From: an uncultured bacterium | GTDB taxonomy: Bacteria; Patescibacteriota; Patescibacteriia; 2-12-FULL-60-25 | Length of the DNA: 64,000 nt | NCBI GenBank assembly: GCA_937949995.1 | Contig: CALFEO010000013.1 | Coordinates: 1 to 64,000 of the forward strand | Direction of reading: 5' to 3' | Shown here: positions 25,164-33,579 of the stretch, piece by piece | Layout: each line of letters opens with the position of its first letter | How positions within the stretch are numbered: position 1 is the stretch's first letter | Program-made: the position numbers and the translations under genes | The notes under the pieces: model-generated | What the model was told of the DNA's origin: nothing | Databases searched by the model: none | The model's input: the letters and a program-made list of their open reading frames with translations, nothing else

Positions 25164-25658
25164 TCATTCACCGTTGGCGCAGGCGGTTTTTTTCTGAACC
25201 GATTCACACCGGGACATTTGCGCCAGAATACGCCTCAACTCATCATCCGTAAGGTGAGGCATGTCTTCAGGTTCAGTTGGGAATTCAGACAAAAATTCCG
25301 CCTCCATTTGAATGACATTCGAATGAAGCGTTTGCCCGACTTCGATGTGACCTTTGCCGTGATTGATAAAAATCAATTCCACACCTGCGCTATCCTCAAG
25401 ATCCTTAGGATTGACATCAAAGTCAACGGTAACGCAAAAATGCTTTTTTCCGGCTACTTTGAAAGGAGCATCCGGCGCAAATCTTTTGCCGAATAAAAAG
25501 AGATATCTTCCATTCCCAAGGAACATTACAGCTTCTTCATTATTACCACGAGATACCGACTTAAGCTTTTGCCAAATTGTTTGAAGAATGGATTGGTTGA
25601 CATCTGTAAAAAAATAAAACAATTGTTTATTAATGGTTCGAATGTTTGTTTTCGGCAT
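25164..25658 (-). CDS. Hypothetical protein, 164 aa
   Basis: Start MPKTNIRTIN at 25658, with AAGGAG 6 nt upstream. Soluble, no signal peptide. The central beta-rich part (FLGNGRYLFLFGKRF, CVTVDFDVNP, VELIFINHGKGHIEVG) looks globular, and the C-terminus is acidic then Cys-containing (CESVQKKTACANGE). I do not recognise a family. It has its own TTGACA promoter and hairpin terminator. Confidence 0.65.
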   Translation of the reverse strand: MPKTNIRTINKQLFYFFTDVNQSILQTIWQKLKSVSRGNNEEAVMFLGNGRYLFLFGKRFAPDAPFKVAGKKHFCVTVDFDVNPKDLEDSAGVELIFINHGKGHIEVGQTLHSNVIQMEAEFLSEFPTEPEDMPHLTDDELRRILAQMSRCESVQKKTACANGE

Positions 25659-25688
25659 CACTTGCTCCTTGGTTGTCAATGTGATTGC

Positions 25689-25717
25689 TAATTACCAAAC
25701 TTTAGCCAAAATGTCAA
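25689..25717 (-). promoter_or_regulatory. Promoter of the 25164 gene
   Basis: TTGACA (25717-25712), 17-nt spacer, TAATTA (25694-25689) with an upstream TGG extended -10. Confidence 0.65.
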
Positions 25718-25737
25718 CAGCCGGGGTCTGCGGAAAT

Positions 25738-25763
25738 GAAAAACCCGCGGAGTTGCGGGGTTT
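25738..25763 (-). terminator. Terminator of the 25797 gene
   Basis: Minus-strand AAACCCCGC-AACTCC-GCGGGTTTTT. Same hairpin as 25108-25134, so the gene blocks may have been duplicated with their terminators. Confidence 0.7.
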
Positions 25764-25796
25764 GTGAAGGTGAGAGGCGGGTGAGACGGACGCCGA

Positions 25797-26240
25797 TCAG
25801 TTGATGGCGTCTCTGCGGTTGGCGGTGATAGCTTGGTAGACGGCATTGCCGGCGCCGATCATGAACATGATCGTTAAGGCGGAACCGGAGACGATGTGTT
25901 CGGTTGACATGCAAAGAGCAAAGAAACAAAAGCCGAACAAAGAGAAGATCCAAGCCATCATAATCCAAGCCATGCGGTTGATTCGCTTAAGATCATCATG
26001 GATCAGATCAGACTCTCTCGATGTGAATCCGCGCTGTTTTTGAGTCTGCTTCAAGTTGTGCTCGCGCGCAAAGACGAGCGACAGAGCGGCGATCAAGCCA
26101 AGAGACCCAAAAAAGAACAAAGGCTTGCCGATGGCTTTGCCGGCCAGATCCATGACAGTACCCGAAACGAACAGTAATGAAGACCCTCCCAAAAGCACGT
26201 ACAGCATCTTGCTCCACACCGCTGCGCTGTTGTTTACCAT
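25797..26240 (-). CDS. Four-helix membrane protein, 147 aa
   Basis: Four membrane helices (about 10-31, 38-58, 90-112, 118-138) with a charged loop at 60-88 (REHNLKQTQKQRGFTSRESD). AGGAGG lies 5 nt before the ATG, a near-perfect Shine-Dalgarno. It has a canonical promoter and a terminator nearly identical to that of the next gene. No known family recognised. Confidence 0.7.
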   Translation of the reverse strand: MVNNSAAVWSKMLYVLLGGSSLLFVSGTVMDLAGKAIGKPLFFFGSLGLIAALSLVFAREHNLKQTQKQRGFTSRESDLIHDDLKRINRMAWIMMAWIFSLFGFCFFALCMSTEHIVSGSALTIMFMIGAGNAVYQAITANRRDAIN

Positions 26241-26325
26241 GACGCCTCCTTGCAGAACATCAGACTATCCGGTTTGTGCCCGAGTCGGCCAACGATTTAT
26301 CTCTTTTTCCAATTTACAGACAACA

Positions 26326-26354
26326 TTTATAACATGAAACCGATTGACGGTCAA
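26326..26354 (-). promoter_or_regulatory. Promoter of the 25797 gene
   Basis: TTGACC (26354-26349), 17-nt spacer, TATAAA (26331-26326). The predicted leader is about 80 nt. Confidence 0.65.
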
Positions 26355-26787
26355 TAATCGAAATATCTGAACAAAAAAATCCTCCAAAAACGCGCTTTGG
26401 AGGATTTTGATATAATCCGCAACCCGTAACATGCAACAGAGCAAATGGATGAACGTTGCATGTTACGAAGCCGCGATTTTTGTATTAATTGTGTTTTTTA
26501 TCTTAATTTTTATTTCGATTTTTCCATCATGTTGCATACAACAAGTAAATTGTTACATGTTATCCCGCACCTTTTAAAAATATAGTGACGGGATCCCGCC
26601 AGAGGCGGGACATGCTGCATGCTACATGACTTACGTACGATCCATTCCAAAGGCTTGCAAAAACATAACAAATGCAATCGGTATAAGCATTCGGTACGTG
26701 TACCAAATGTAGCGAGCATTGATAAATGAGTTTACAAACATGATCGTAAGGGTGTTATGCAGTCACCTGCCCCCTGCCAGGGAGACG
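26355..26787. other. Intergenic region with inverted repeats, no gene seen
   Basis: Contains GTAACATGCAAC...GTTGCATGTTAC (about 26427-26465) and further 'catgctgcatgctacatg' words. A short minus-strand frame at 26510-26719 has no ribosome-binding site or homology signal and is not called. Confidence 0.5.
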
Positions 26788-27126
26788 CTATTTGCGTACA
26801 AAGGCATGTGACGCGGGATTGATATATTGGGGATTTTGCATTTCCACAAAACCCAGGGTTTTAGCGCGCTCGGTTAGAGCGTACATTGATGATTGGCGGG
26901 CTACCGAATCTTCATAAGCGATAATATCGCGTTCCAGTGTGGAGATTTGGCGTTCCAGGGCCTGCAGGCTGTCGGCGCGAGGCGCGGCGTGCGTAACTTG
27001 CGAAACGTAAATGCCGGCCAATGCCATCCAAACAGCCATGACGGGCAACGCCCAAGCCAACGCTCCTTTGGGCAGCTGCTTTGAGATATGCTCTTTAAAA
27101 CCAAAGCGCTGATGCGGACGTGTCAT
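26788..27126 (-). CDS. FtsL-like cell-division protein
   Basis: 112 residues from ATG 27126, which overlaps the rsmH stop as ATGA. Topology is typical of FtsL/DivIC: a short cytoplasmic basic N-terminus, one membrane helix (ALAWALPVMAVWMALAGIYVS), then a coiled coil (DSLQALERQISTLERDIIAYED). The position right after mraZ-rsmH is where ftsL is expected, so the call rests on position and topology rather than sequence identity. Downstream, ftsI and the mur genes of a full dcw cluster are absent. Confidence 0.7.
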   Translation of the reverse strand: MTRPHQRFGFKEHISKQLPKGALAWALPVMAVWMALAGIYVSQVTHAAPRADSLQALERQISTLERDIIAYEDSVARQSSMYALTERAKTLGFVEMQNPQYINPASHAFVRK

Positions 27127-28070
27127 AGCAATAGCATATGTTCGTGACATAATTTATCGTTTTGTATTTGTTTACGCGCAACGCGCAGTTTGGCGCTTCT
27201 TGCACGGGGATTTTGATTAATTTCGGTTTTTGACGGAAGCAATGGTTTTTTTGTGATGATTGCTTCCGGATATTTTTTGAATGTTTGTTTGACAATGCGG
27301 TCTTCCAGAGAGTGAAACGAGATGACTGCGATCGCTCCGCATGGCGCCAGGATTTCCCAGGCGTCTTGGAGTGCCACGCGGAGCGATTCCAGCTCATCAT
27401 TAACCGCAATGCGCAGGGCTTGAAAGGTTTTGGTCGCCGGGTGGAGGTGCGTACGCCCGTTAATGCGGGGCACAGCCTCCTTCACAACCGAAGCCAGATC
27501 GAGTGTTCGCTCGAAGGGTTTGGATTTACGACGATTTACGATCGCCTCGGCTATACGCGAGGCAAAGCGCTCTTCGCCAAAGTTTCGCAGACATTTGATC
27601 AGATCATGTTTGGGCCAAGAATTGACGATTTGCATGGCGGTTAAACCGTCTTCGTTGGCTTTGGGACCCAATCGCATATCGAGCGGACCATCCTCTTGAA
27701 ATGACAGGCCCTTCAAAGGGTCGGTTAGCTCGTCGCTGGAAACTCCAAGGTCGAATAAAATTCCGTCGAAAGGAGCCAGTTTTGATTTTTTGGCGGCTGA
27801 AACAATATCGCGGAAATTGCTTTCCATGATTTGCCAATTGCCGGCAAGCTCTTGCTTTTGACATTGTTTGCGGGCCCGCGCCAAAGCGACAGGGTCTACA
27901 TCCAATGAAAGAAGCGAGCCTTTAAAATCTGAAGTTTGCAGAATGGCAAATGAATGCGCAGCTCCGCCCAAAGTCGCATCTAAATAATGCCCCTTTGGAT
28001 GAGGGTGCAGAGCCTCTAAAACTTCGCGGACCATGACCGCGGTATGAATTGATTTATTTGTTACGGTCAT
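27123..28070 (-). CDS. rsmH: 16S rRNA (cytosine1402-N4)-methyltransferase RsmH
   Basis: 315 residues, standard for RsmH/MraW, which methylates C1402 in the 30S P site using SAM. Motifs: N-terminal HTAVMVREVLEALHPHPKGHYLDATLGGAAHS (SAM site begins in DATLGGAAHS), FDGILFDLGVSS, DMRLGP and the C-terminal VISFHSLEDRIVKQTF. Overlaps mraZ by 4 nt upstream and the ftsL-like gene downstream, making one dcw operon driven from 28616-28644. Confidence 0.94.
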   Translation of the reverse strand: MTVTNKSIHTAVMVREVLEALHPHPKGHYLDATLGGAAHSFAILQTSDFKGSLLSLDVDPVALARARKQCQKQELAGNWQIMESNFRDIVSAAKKSKLAPFDGILFDLGVSSDELTDPLKGLSFQEDGPLDMRLGPKANEDGLTAMQIVNSWPKHDLIKCLRNFGEERFASRIAEAIVNRRKSKPFERTLDLASVVKEAVPRINGRTHLHPATKTFQALRIAVNDELESLRVALQDAWEILAPCGAIAVISFHSLEDRIVKQTFKKYPEAIITKKPLLPSKTEINQNPRARSAKLRVARKQIQNDKLCHEHMLLL

Positions 28071-28498
28071 AAGCCCAATGGCCCCAAGCGTTCGGCGATT
28101 TCATCGCCTGTGGCTTCGGTTTTTGCCGCATAGGCATTCCACGCATCTTCGTCCCAGATCTCAAGACGATCGTAAAGACCGGAGATCACAGCTTTTTTGT
28201 TTAGCTTGGCGTATAAACGCAAATATTCGGGAATCATGATGCGCCCTGATTTATCGATGGATACTTCCATGGCGCCGGCTAACATGAGCCGGGCAAACGC
28301 GCGGGTATCCGCTTGTGACAGCGGCAAGGCTGAAATCTTGGCAGCCAAGGATTCCCATTGCTTCTTGGGATAAAGAAACAATGTATGATCAAGCCCGCGC
28401 GTTACCACGGCACCTTTTGATAAATCGGTGCGATAGCCTACAGGAATGGACAGCCTCCCTTTGTCGTCGATTGTGTAATGATATTCACCTATGAACAT
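28067..28498 (-). CDS. mraZ: Transcriptional regulator MraZ
   Basis: 143 residues from ATG 28498 (MFIGEYHYTIDDKGRLSIP), with the two tandem SpoVT/AbrB-like half repeats of MraZ (DDKGRLSIPVGYR at about 11-23, DKSGRIMIPEYLR at about 83-95). MraZ rings bind TGGG repeats and regulate the dcw promoter. Such a triple repeat lies directly upstream at 28593-28616. The frame opens to 28597, but that start would lie in the promoter leader. Confidence 0.92.
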   Translation of the reverse strand: MFIGEYHYTIDDKGRLSIPVGYRTDLSKGAVVTRGLDHTLFLYPKKQWESLAAKISALPLSQADTRAFARLMLAGAMEVSIDKSGRIMIPEYLRLYAKLNKKAVISGLYDRLEIWDEDAWNAYAAKTEATGDEIAERLGPLGL

Positions 28499-28592
28499 AC
28501 GGGCGGACTTGATTGAATCCGTTATATAAATATTCGGGTAAAAAAATATGGCGGGACAGCTTTCCACACTTGCGTGCGGCAAAACTTCTTTT

Positions 28593-28616
28593 CCCACTCT
28601 TCCCCACTTGTACCCA
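28593..28616 (-). promoter_or_regulatory. MraZ operator (three TGGG boxes)
   Basis: Minus-strand TGGG at 28616-28613, 28606-28603 and 28596-28593, exactly 10 bp apart, as in known MraZ boxes. The first touches the -10 hexamer, so binding would block initiation, implying autoregulation of the operon. Confidence 0.8.
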
Positions 28617-28644
28617 TTTTATGCCACTACAACCCTTACGTCAA
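28616..28644 (-). promoter_or_regulatory. Promoter of the mraZ-rsmH-ftsL operon
   Basis: TTGACG (28644-28639), 17-nt spacer, TAAAAT (28621-28616). The leader is about 110 nt and runs through the MraZ boxes. Confidence 0.75.
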
Positions 28645-28719
28645 CCATTTCACCCCACTTCAATAGACGCTTAATCAAGCCAATTTAGTGTTCTGTTTTT
28701 GTTCCAATGTTTATAACTA

Positions 28720-29062
28720 CACGAGTGAGTTCATCAAGTTTAAAGATTAAAGTTCATCAAGAGCAACCTATGAGTTCATCCCACTACGCCTAAACGGCTT
28801 CGCGGGACAGGTCAAGTTTAAAGATTAAAGTTCATCAAGAGCAACTCAAGAGTTCATCAAGTTGAAAGTCTAAAGTTCATCAAGAGTTTTTCGAGAGTTC
28901 ATCCCACTACGCCTAAACGGCTTCGCGGGACAGGTCAAATTGAAAGTCTAAAGTTCGTCAGAAGTTCATCAAGTTAAAAGTCTAAAGTTTATCAAGAGTT
29001 ACTCATGCTTCTCTTGATGAACTTTAGACTTGATGAACTTGTTGCTTTGTGTGATGAACTTG
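28720..29062. repeat. 'agttcatcaag' repeat block with 'cactacgcctaaacggcttcg' inserts
   Basis: Several tandem copies of 'agttcatcaagtttaaagtctaaag' words and two copies of a 'tcccactacgcctaaacgg' insert (about 28770 and 28894). The right part is inverted relative to the left. No gene seen. Confidence 0.55.
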
Positions 29063-29085
29063 TTACTTGGCGGGGCGTTTTTCTT

Positions 29086-29113
29086 ATAAAAAATCCGCCG
29101 AGGGAGGGCGGAA
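29086..29113 (-). terminator. Terminator of the 29119 gene
   Basis: Minus-strand TCCGCC-CTCCCTC-GGCGGA followed by TTTTTTATAAG. Confidence 0.75.
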
Positions 29114-29118
29114 GTTGG

Positions 29119-29904
29119 TTAGAAGCCGGAGGGCTGGAGAGAGCGGACAGGAGATGTGAAAGAGATGAACTCGGGCGGATTGACTATGAGTGTGCGGGCC
29201 GCGATGTAGTTGCCGGCTCCGAAGGCGAATTCGACGCGGAACAATTGTTCCAGCGTGTAGTATCGGGGATAGACCGACAAAACCCTGACAACTTGATACA
29301 GATTCTCCGAATCAGTGATGATCTCGGAAGCGTATCTGGCGGGGCTTTTGTGAGTTGCCTCGGCCAAGCGTTCGCAAAGATTCAAGACGCGAGGAAACTC
29401 GCGTTTCAATTGCGTGATTTTGACGAAACCGCCCTCGGCGAAAGCCCAATCGTAAGCCGACATTTCGGCGGGAAGCAACCAAACTTGCTCCGGGGCTGAT
29501 GCCAGAGCTGTACACTTGGCATAACGGCGAAGAGCGGTGCGAAAATGGCTCATAGCCAAAATACTCAAGACCTCTTGCCTTTCTACGGCAGTGTCCCCGA
29601 AATCCAAAGGAACGGGTTTCTCGGTCTCATGACATTTTTTGACCGCCTTCTTGAATGCCTCGCACAGCTCGGGTCTGTGCAAATAAAACAAGCTGAAAAA
29701 TGTTTCCAATTCTTCGTTCTTTTTTACGGCTTTGGCCTTGGCGTCATGCTTGCGCAAAAACCATTCGGCCTGATAATCCCCGACGCGAAGATAACGATTT
29801 TCTTCGCGGGAATACGGGAACTCGTAACCGCGGGCTTCGGCATTGGCCAAAATCGATTCCAATTCCGCGTCCGAACAATGCTTGGGAAATTTGATTCTGT
29901 TCAT
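29119..29904 (-). CDS. Hypothetical protein, 261 aa
   Basis: A soluble, mostly helical protein starting MNRIKFPKHCSDAELESIL, with AAGGAGAAAAGA before the ATG. No motif recognised; it has several Cys residues (HCSD, LCEAF, KKCHE, KCTAL, LCERL) without a clear metal-binding pattern. It is an insulated unit with promoter TTGACA-17-TACCAA and its own terminator, like the 10320 and 25164 genes. Function unknown. Confidence 0.7.
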   Translation of the reverse strand: MNRIKFPKHCSDAELESILANAEARGYEFPYSREENRYLRVGDYQAEWFLRKHDAKAKAVKKNEELETFFSLFYLHRPELCEAFKKAVKKCHETEKPVPLDFGDTAVERQEVLSILAMSHFRTALRRYAKCTALASAPEQVWLLPAEMSAYDWAFAEGGFVKITQLKREFPRVLNLCERLAEATHKSPARYASEIITDSENLYQVVRVLSVYPRYYTLEQLFRVEFAFGAGNYIAARTLIVNPPEFISFTSPVRSLQPSGF

Positions 29905-29931
29905 TCTTTTCTCCTTTCGAGGTGCAGAAAG

Positions 29932-29960
29932 TTGGTATCATATAACTTAAGAAATGTCAA
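29932..29960 (-). promoter_or_regulatory. Promoter of the 29119 gene
   Basis: TTGACA (29960-29955), 17-nt spacer, TACCAA (29937-29932) preceded by TGA (extended -10). Confidence 0.55.
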
Positions 29961-29967
29961 TGAGAGA

Positions 29968-30056
29968 GCTACTAGCTAGTAGCTTCTAGCTTCTAGCTTC
30001 TAGCTTCTAGCTACTAGCTACTAGCTTCTAGCTTCTAGCTTCTAGCTACTAGCTGC
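29968..30056. repeat. 'ctagcttctag' satellite
   Basis: Tandem ctagcttctagct/actagct words, as at 21575-21720. Confidence 0.6.
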
Positions 30057-30094
30057 CGGTATAAACCCAGCCCCTTAAAGGAGGTGTGATTATT

Positions 30095-30136
30095 ATGAAA
30101 GACTTGATATTGGCCTTGGGGCGTGATGAGATGTAA
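30095..30136 (+). CDS. Possible 13-residue leader peptide before uvrC
   Basis: ATG with an exceptionally strong AAAGGAGGTG 8 nt upstream, reading MKDLILALGRDEM and stopping 14 nt before the uvrC ATG, which itself has no good Shine-Dalgarno. It could deliver ribosomes to uvrC by re-initiation, or be a decayed gene start. There is no direct proof of translation. Confidence 0.35.
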   Translation: MKDLILALGRDEM

Positions 30137-30150
30137 GATGTAGGTGCTTT

Positions 30151-31410
30151 ATGATTCCCAAGAGTATTAAAATTCAAGATGATATATTGCCGGATAATCC
30201 CGGTGTATATCTGATGAAAAACTCAAACAATGAGATTATTTATGTTGGCAAAGCAACCTCATTGAAAAATAGGGTGAATTCCTATTTTACGGGTCCGCGC
30301 GATCCGAAGACCCGCAAGCTGGTTCAGGATATCGCTGTAATCGATTATATCGAACAGCCGACGGCGATTGAGGCTCTGTTTTTGGAGGCCAATCTAATAA
30401 AAAAATACAAACCTTTTTACAATATCCGCGAAAAGGATGACAAAAGCTATTCTTACTTGGTCATCACCAATGAAGATTTTCCTCGTCCTTATATTCTCCG
30501 TGCCACGGATTTGGATGAGCGGGCGGCAAAAAAATACAAAGCCGTGTACGGCCCGTTTACCTCATCGGGCGCTGTGAAAAATGCTTTGCGGATTATTCGT
30601 AAAGCGATTCCTTGGTCGGTTTGCGCGCCCGGGCAGAAACGTCCTTGTTTTGATTATTCATTAAAAAAATGCCCCGGAGTCTGCACCAATCTGATTACCA
30701 AAAAAGATTATGCAAAAATCATCCGCGACTTGATGGCGTTTTTCGACGGCCGCAGACCCGAGCTGGTGAAACGTTATCGGCGTGAAATGCAATCGCTATC
30801 CAAAAGTCAAAAGTATGAACAAGCTGCTATTTTACGCAACCGTCTATTTGCTTTAGAGCATATACAAGATATGGCGGTGCTGGCCAAAGATGATCGCAAG
30901 CTTCCTGATGATTACCAACAAAATCCGGTTATGGGACGTGTAGAGGGTTATGACATCTCCAACATTTCCGGCACTTCGGGTACCGCCTCAATGGTTGTGT
31001 TTCGCAGAGGAGCTCCGGAAAAATCTTTGTACCGAAAATTCCGCTTGCGTACGGTTATCAGCCCGGATGATTATGAATCTTTGCGCGAAGTTTTGCGCCG
31101 CCGATTCGGCCATCATGAAACGGGATGGGAATGGCCGGATCTGATTCTGATCGATGGAGGAAAAGGTCAGGTTAATGCGGCTCTGGATATCGTTTCCAAA
31201 TTGGATTCACCCAAAACAATACCGGTTATCGGTATAGCCAAAGGCCCTACGCGCAAAAAACAAGAATTGATAATACCGCCGGTTTTTGAAGGCTTAAGAT
31301 CTCAATTGGAAAAACATCTTGATATTCTTGTCCAAGTTCAGGATGAATCACATCGTTTTGCCATCTCGTATCATCGTAAGCTGAGGTCGAGAGTCGCAAC
31401 CAAACGTTAA
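30151..31410 (+). CDS. uvrC: Short UvrC-type excinuclease subunit
   Basis: 419 residues against about 600 for UvrC. The GIY-YIG nuclease domain (NPGVYLMKNSNNEIIYVGKA, residues 13-32), the Cys region (PCFDYSLKKCPGVC), a UVR UvrB-binding helix (KSQKYEQAAILRNRLFALE) and the RNase H-like nuclease core (GYDISNISGT, LILIDGGKGQV, DESHRFAI) are all present. The protein ends after DESHRFAISYHRK, so the C-terminal tandem HhH is absent, as in other CPR UvrC proteins. Both nuclease centres look intact. uvrA lies 2 kb away on the other strand; uvrB is not in the window. Confidence 0.88.
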   Translation: MIPKSIKIQDDILPDNPGVYLMKNSNNEIIYVGKATSLKNRVNSYFTGPRDPKTRKLVQDIAVIDYIEQPTAIEALFLEANLIKKYKPFYNIREKDDKSYSYLVITNEDFPRPYILRATDLDERAAKKYKAVYGPFTSSGAVKNALRIIRKAIPWSVCAPGQKRPCFDYSLKKCPGVCTNLITKKDYAKIIRDLMAFFDGRRPELVKRYRREMQSLSKSQKYEQAAILRNRLFALEHIQDMAVLAKDDRKLPDDYQQNPVMGRVEGYDISNISGTSGTASMVVFRRGAPEKSLYRKFRLRTVISPDDYESLREVLRRRFGHHETGWEWPDLILIDGGKGQVNAALDIVSKLDSPKTIPVIGIAKGPTRKKQELIIPPVFEGLRSQLEKHLDILVQVQDESHRFAISYHRKLRSRVATKR

Positions 31411-31555
31411 TAACGTTTGCAACCCTTTGGATCGCGTGCAAAATTCAGTTTATCCATACATGAGAATATCTTGATGAACTGCGTTGTTCGTCCTTTGACG
31501 CTTGGCCGGAAATGTGTTTGTATATATCCGGTTCTTCGAAAACAGAGGGAATACA

Positions 31556-33202
31556 ATGGAGAGGCGTGAACACGAAGCCAGAAAACAAGAGATACTGGAT
31601 TATTTGGCCACATTACAAGTCGAAGAGTGGATGTTGCTCCGATTGGCCGGCAAAGTGGAGCGGTGCTTCAACAACAATCCGGTTGGAGCATTGCGGGCAT
31701 TCGCGGCCAATGGATGGGGTCCCAGTGATATTTTTCACTGGCTCACGCATAATTTGACTTTTCGCAAAATCAATCCGCATTGGTCGGATTCCTTTTACCA
31801 TATCTTTTTTGTGGAACATCTGCTCATTGAAGCAGGTTTAAGCAAAGAAACCGCTCACAGCATGGTGCTTACGCAAGCTTGGATTTTTTGGATTCCGCCG
31901 GTTCGTTTGGAAACCGCTGTCAAAACATTTTTGAAGCTTGGTTATGATGAAGAAATCATCAAGCATATAGCCAATCAAATGCCCCACATGTTTCACATGC
32001 CGGCAACGGAAATAATTGACGAATGCAAAAGAGCTTCGATCGCGCAAAGAGGGTTATTGTGGAATACCAAGTTGGACAATGGTCCTCCGCCGATTACGAT
32101 CAAAGCCCCTCCGATTCGGCTTTCCGCCAGAATAGACTGCAGAACACCGCCTAAAACCGAACCGGCTAAAAAAACAACAGTTGTTTTGAACCATGAGGCG
32201 CCGGAATCGGAAAAACCGCCCACCGGCGATTCCGGAATGATATCGCAGGTTGTTGCGGAGCAAACCGATCCTCAACCGAAAAAGCTCAAACCGCTGAAAA
32301 CATTCAGACCGGAAATGACTCCGGAGCTTATCAGTAAGCTTAAGTCCAGAAAGCTCGGCGCTAAAAAAGAAGCGGTGCAAGAAGTTAGACCGAAAGCGGA
32401 AATTCATGCTGAAGAAGGTCTCTCGCCTCAGAATCCGCAACCGCTGAAGACTTTCCGGCCGGCGCCAAATCCGGACATTGCGCCGAAACCCGCTCCGAAA
32501 AAAGAGCTGAAAAACAGAGCTCACGTTGGAGAAACGGAACCCGAAAATGCATCGCCGGCTCTGGACATGAGCAGGATTCAAGCACTGATTGATTCTTCGG
32601 CCAAAGAAGATGATGAGAAGGCTTGGGAAAATTACCTGGAACAAAACGGCTGGTTGAAGGATAAAACATCCAATCAATACCGAGTTTGTCTGACATTGGC
32701 GCGCTGGATGCCGATTCATGTTCAAGCCGCGCCCTATCATCTGGAAGCCAAAGGCGCACCGAGCGACAAATTGAGATTTTGGGTTAAGATTTTGACAAGC
32801 AAGAAACTGAAAAATTTGTTATCGGTTGCGCCGGAAACCGTGGAAATTCGTTTATTCGTTTTGCGCAGAATCGGCAGGAATTTTCTTAAAGAACCCAAGT
32901 GGCTGCTTCTGCCCTGGGAAACTTTATCGGAAAGCGAACTGCGCTACCGCGTAAACGAGATCGAAGCCCGCGGTAAAAACGCGCATCTTAAACCATACAT
33001 CAAGATGTTGCTCAATCCCGATCGAGAGCAATTCGTAAAGCGTTTGGATGATTTTGTCGAGCGCATGCGCAGGCGAAACACATTGTATTTGGATGACGTG
33101 TGGGTTGATGAGGATGAGGAACATCTCATCTTTGACGATGACCCCGCGGAACCCAAATCCATGACCCCTGACGAATTACGCGCCAAGCTTTTGGCCAGAT
33201 AA
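31556..33202 (+). CDS. Hypothetical protein with Pro-rich linker, 548 aa
   Basis: Start at 31556 with GAGGGA 5-6 nt upstream. The helical N-terminal domain (about 1-165, Trp-rich) is followed by a disordered Pro/Lys linker (about 170-335) that contains a duplicated (K/Q)PLKTFRP motif, then a C-terminal globular domain (about 335-548, ALIDSSAKEDDEKAWENYLEQNGW...). The acidic end reads DEDEEHLIFDDD. No recognised family; the layout suggests a scaffold or adaptor. Terminator at 33206-33232. Confidence 0.7.
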   Translation: MERREHEARKQEILDYLATLQVEEWMLLRLAGKVERCFNNNPVGALRAFAANGWGPSDIFHWLTHNLTFRKINPHWSDSFYHIFFVEHLLIEAGLSKETAHSMVLTQAWIFWIPPVRLETAVKTFLKLGYDEEIIKHIANQMPHMFHMPATEIIDECKRASIAQRGLLWNTKLDNGPPPITIKAPPIRLSARIDCRTPPKTEPAKKTTVVLNHEAPESEKPPTGDSGMISQVVAEQTDPQPKKLKPLKTFRPEMTPELISKLKSRKLGAKKEAVQEVRPKAEIHAEEGLSPQNPQPLKTFRPAPNPDIAPKPAPKKELKNRAHVGETEPENASPALDMSRIQALIDSSAKEDDEKAWENYLEQNGWLKDKTSNQYRVCLTLARWMPIHVQAAPYHLEAKGAPSDKLRFWVKILTSKKLKNLLSVAPETVEIRLFVLRRIGRNFLKEPKWLLLPWETLSESELRYRVNEIEARGKNAHLKPYIKMLLNPDREQFVKRLDDFVERMRRRNTLYLDDVWVDEDEEHLIFDDDPAEPKSMTPDELRAKLLAR

Positions 33203-33205
33203 CTT

Positions 33206-33232
33206 TCCCGCAAATATTGCGGGATTTTTTTT
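33206..33232 (+). terminator. Terminator of the 31556 gene
   Basis: CCCGCAA-TA-TTGCGGG followed by ATTTTTTTT. Confidence 0.85.
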
Positions 33233-33239
33233 AACGGAA

Positions 33240-33545
33240 AAACAACTAACTAACATCAATGCCAGATGCCAAATGACGAATGCCAAACTTACGAAAATGC
33301 CTAATGCCAAATTATGAATGCTAAACCTACAGTAATTCCAAATGCCAAATGATGAATGCCAAATATATGAGGCCTCACGGCATTACTATATTAAATCCCA
33401 AATGCCAAATTATGAATGCCAAATATCGGTAACCCTGCGGGTTTTAATTTATATAAATAAAATAAGCGTAGCGATACAATAATTTGGCATTAGGCATTAG
33501 TCATTTGGCATTAAAAGAGTCATTTGACATTAATTGAGCGCGATT
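33240..33545. repeat. 'aatgccaaat' direct-repeat region
   Basis: Repeated aatgccaaat(t)atgaatgcc words with a reversed copy 'atttggcattaggcatt' at the right (33481-33515), so the whole is an imperfect large inverted repeat. No gene seen. Confidence 0.55.
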
Positions 33546-33579
33546 TTTAATTCATAATTTGTGTTGATTGGCAGTTCGT

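Noticed and set aside
26510..26719. 69-residue minus-strand ORF
   Set aside because: Cys-rich random-looking translation over inverted repeats with no start signal.
32054..32740. 228-residue minus-strand frame opposite the 31556 gene
   Set aside because: Shadow frame with Arg/Phe-rich low-complexity translation and no start signals.
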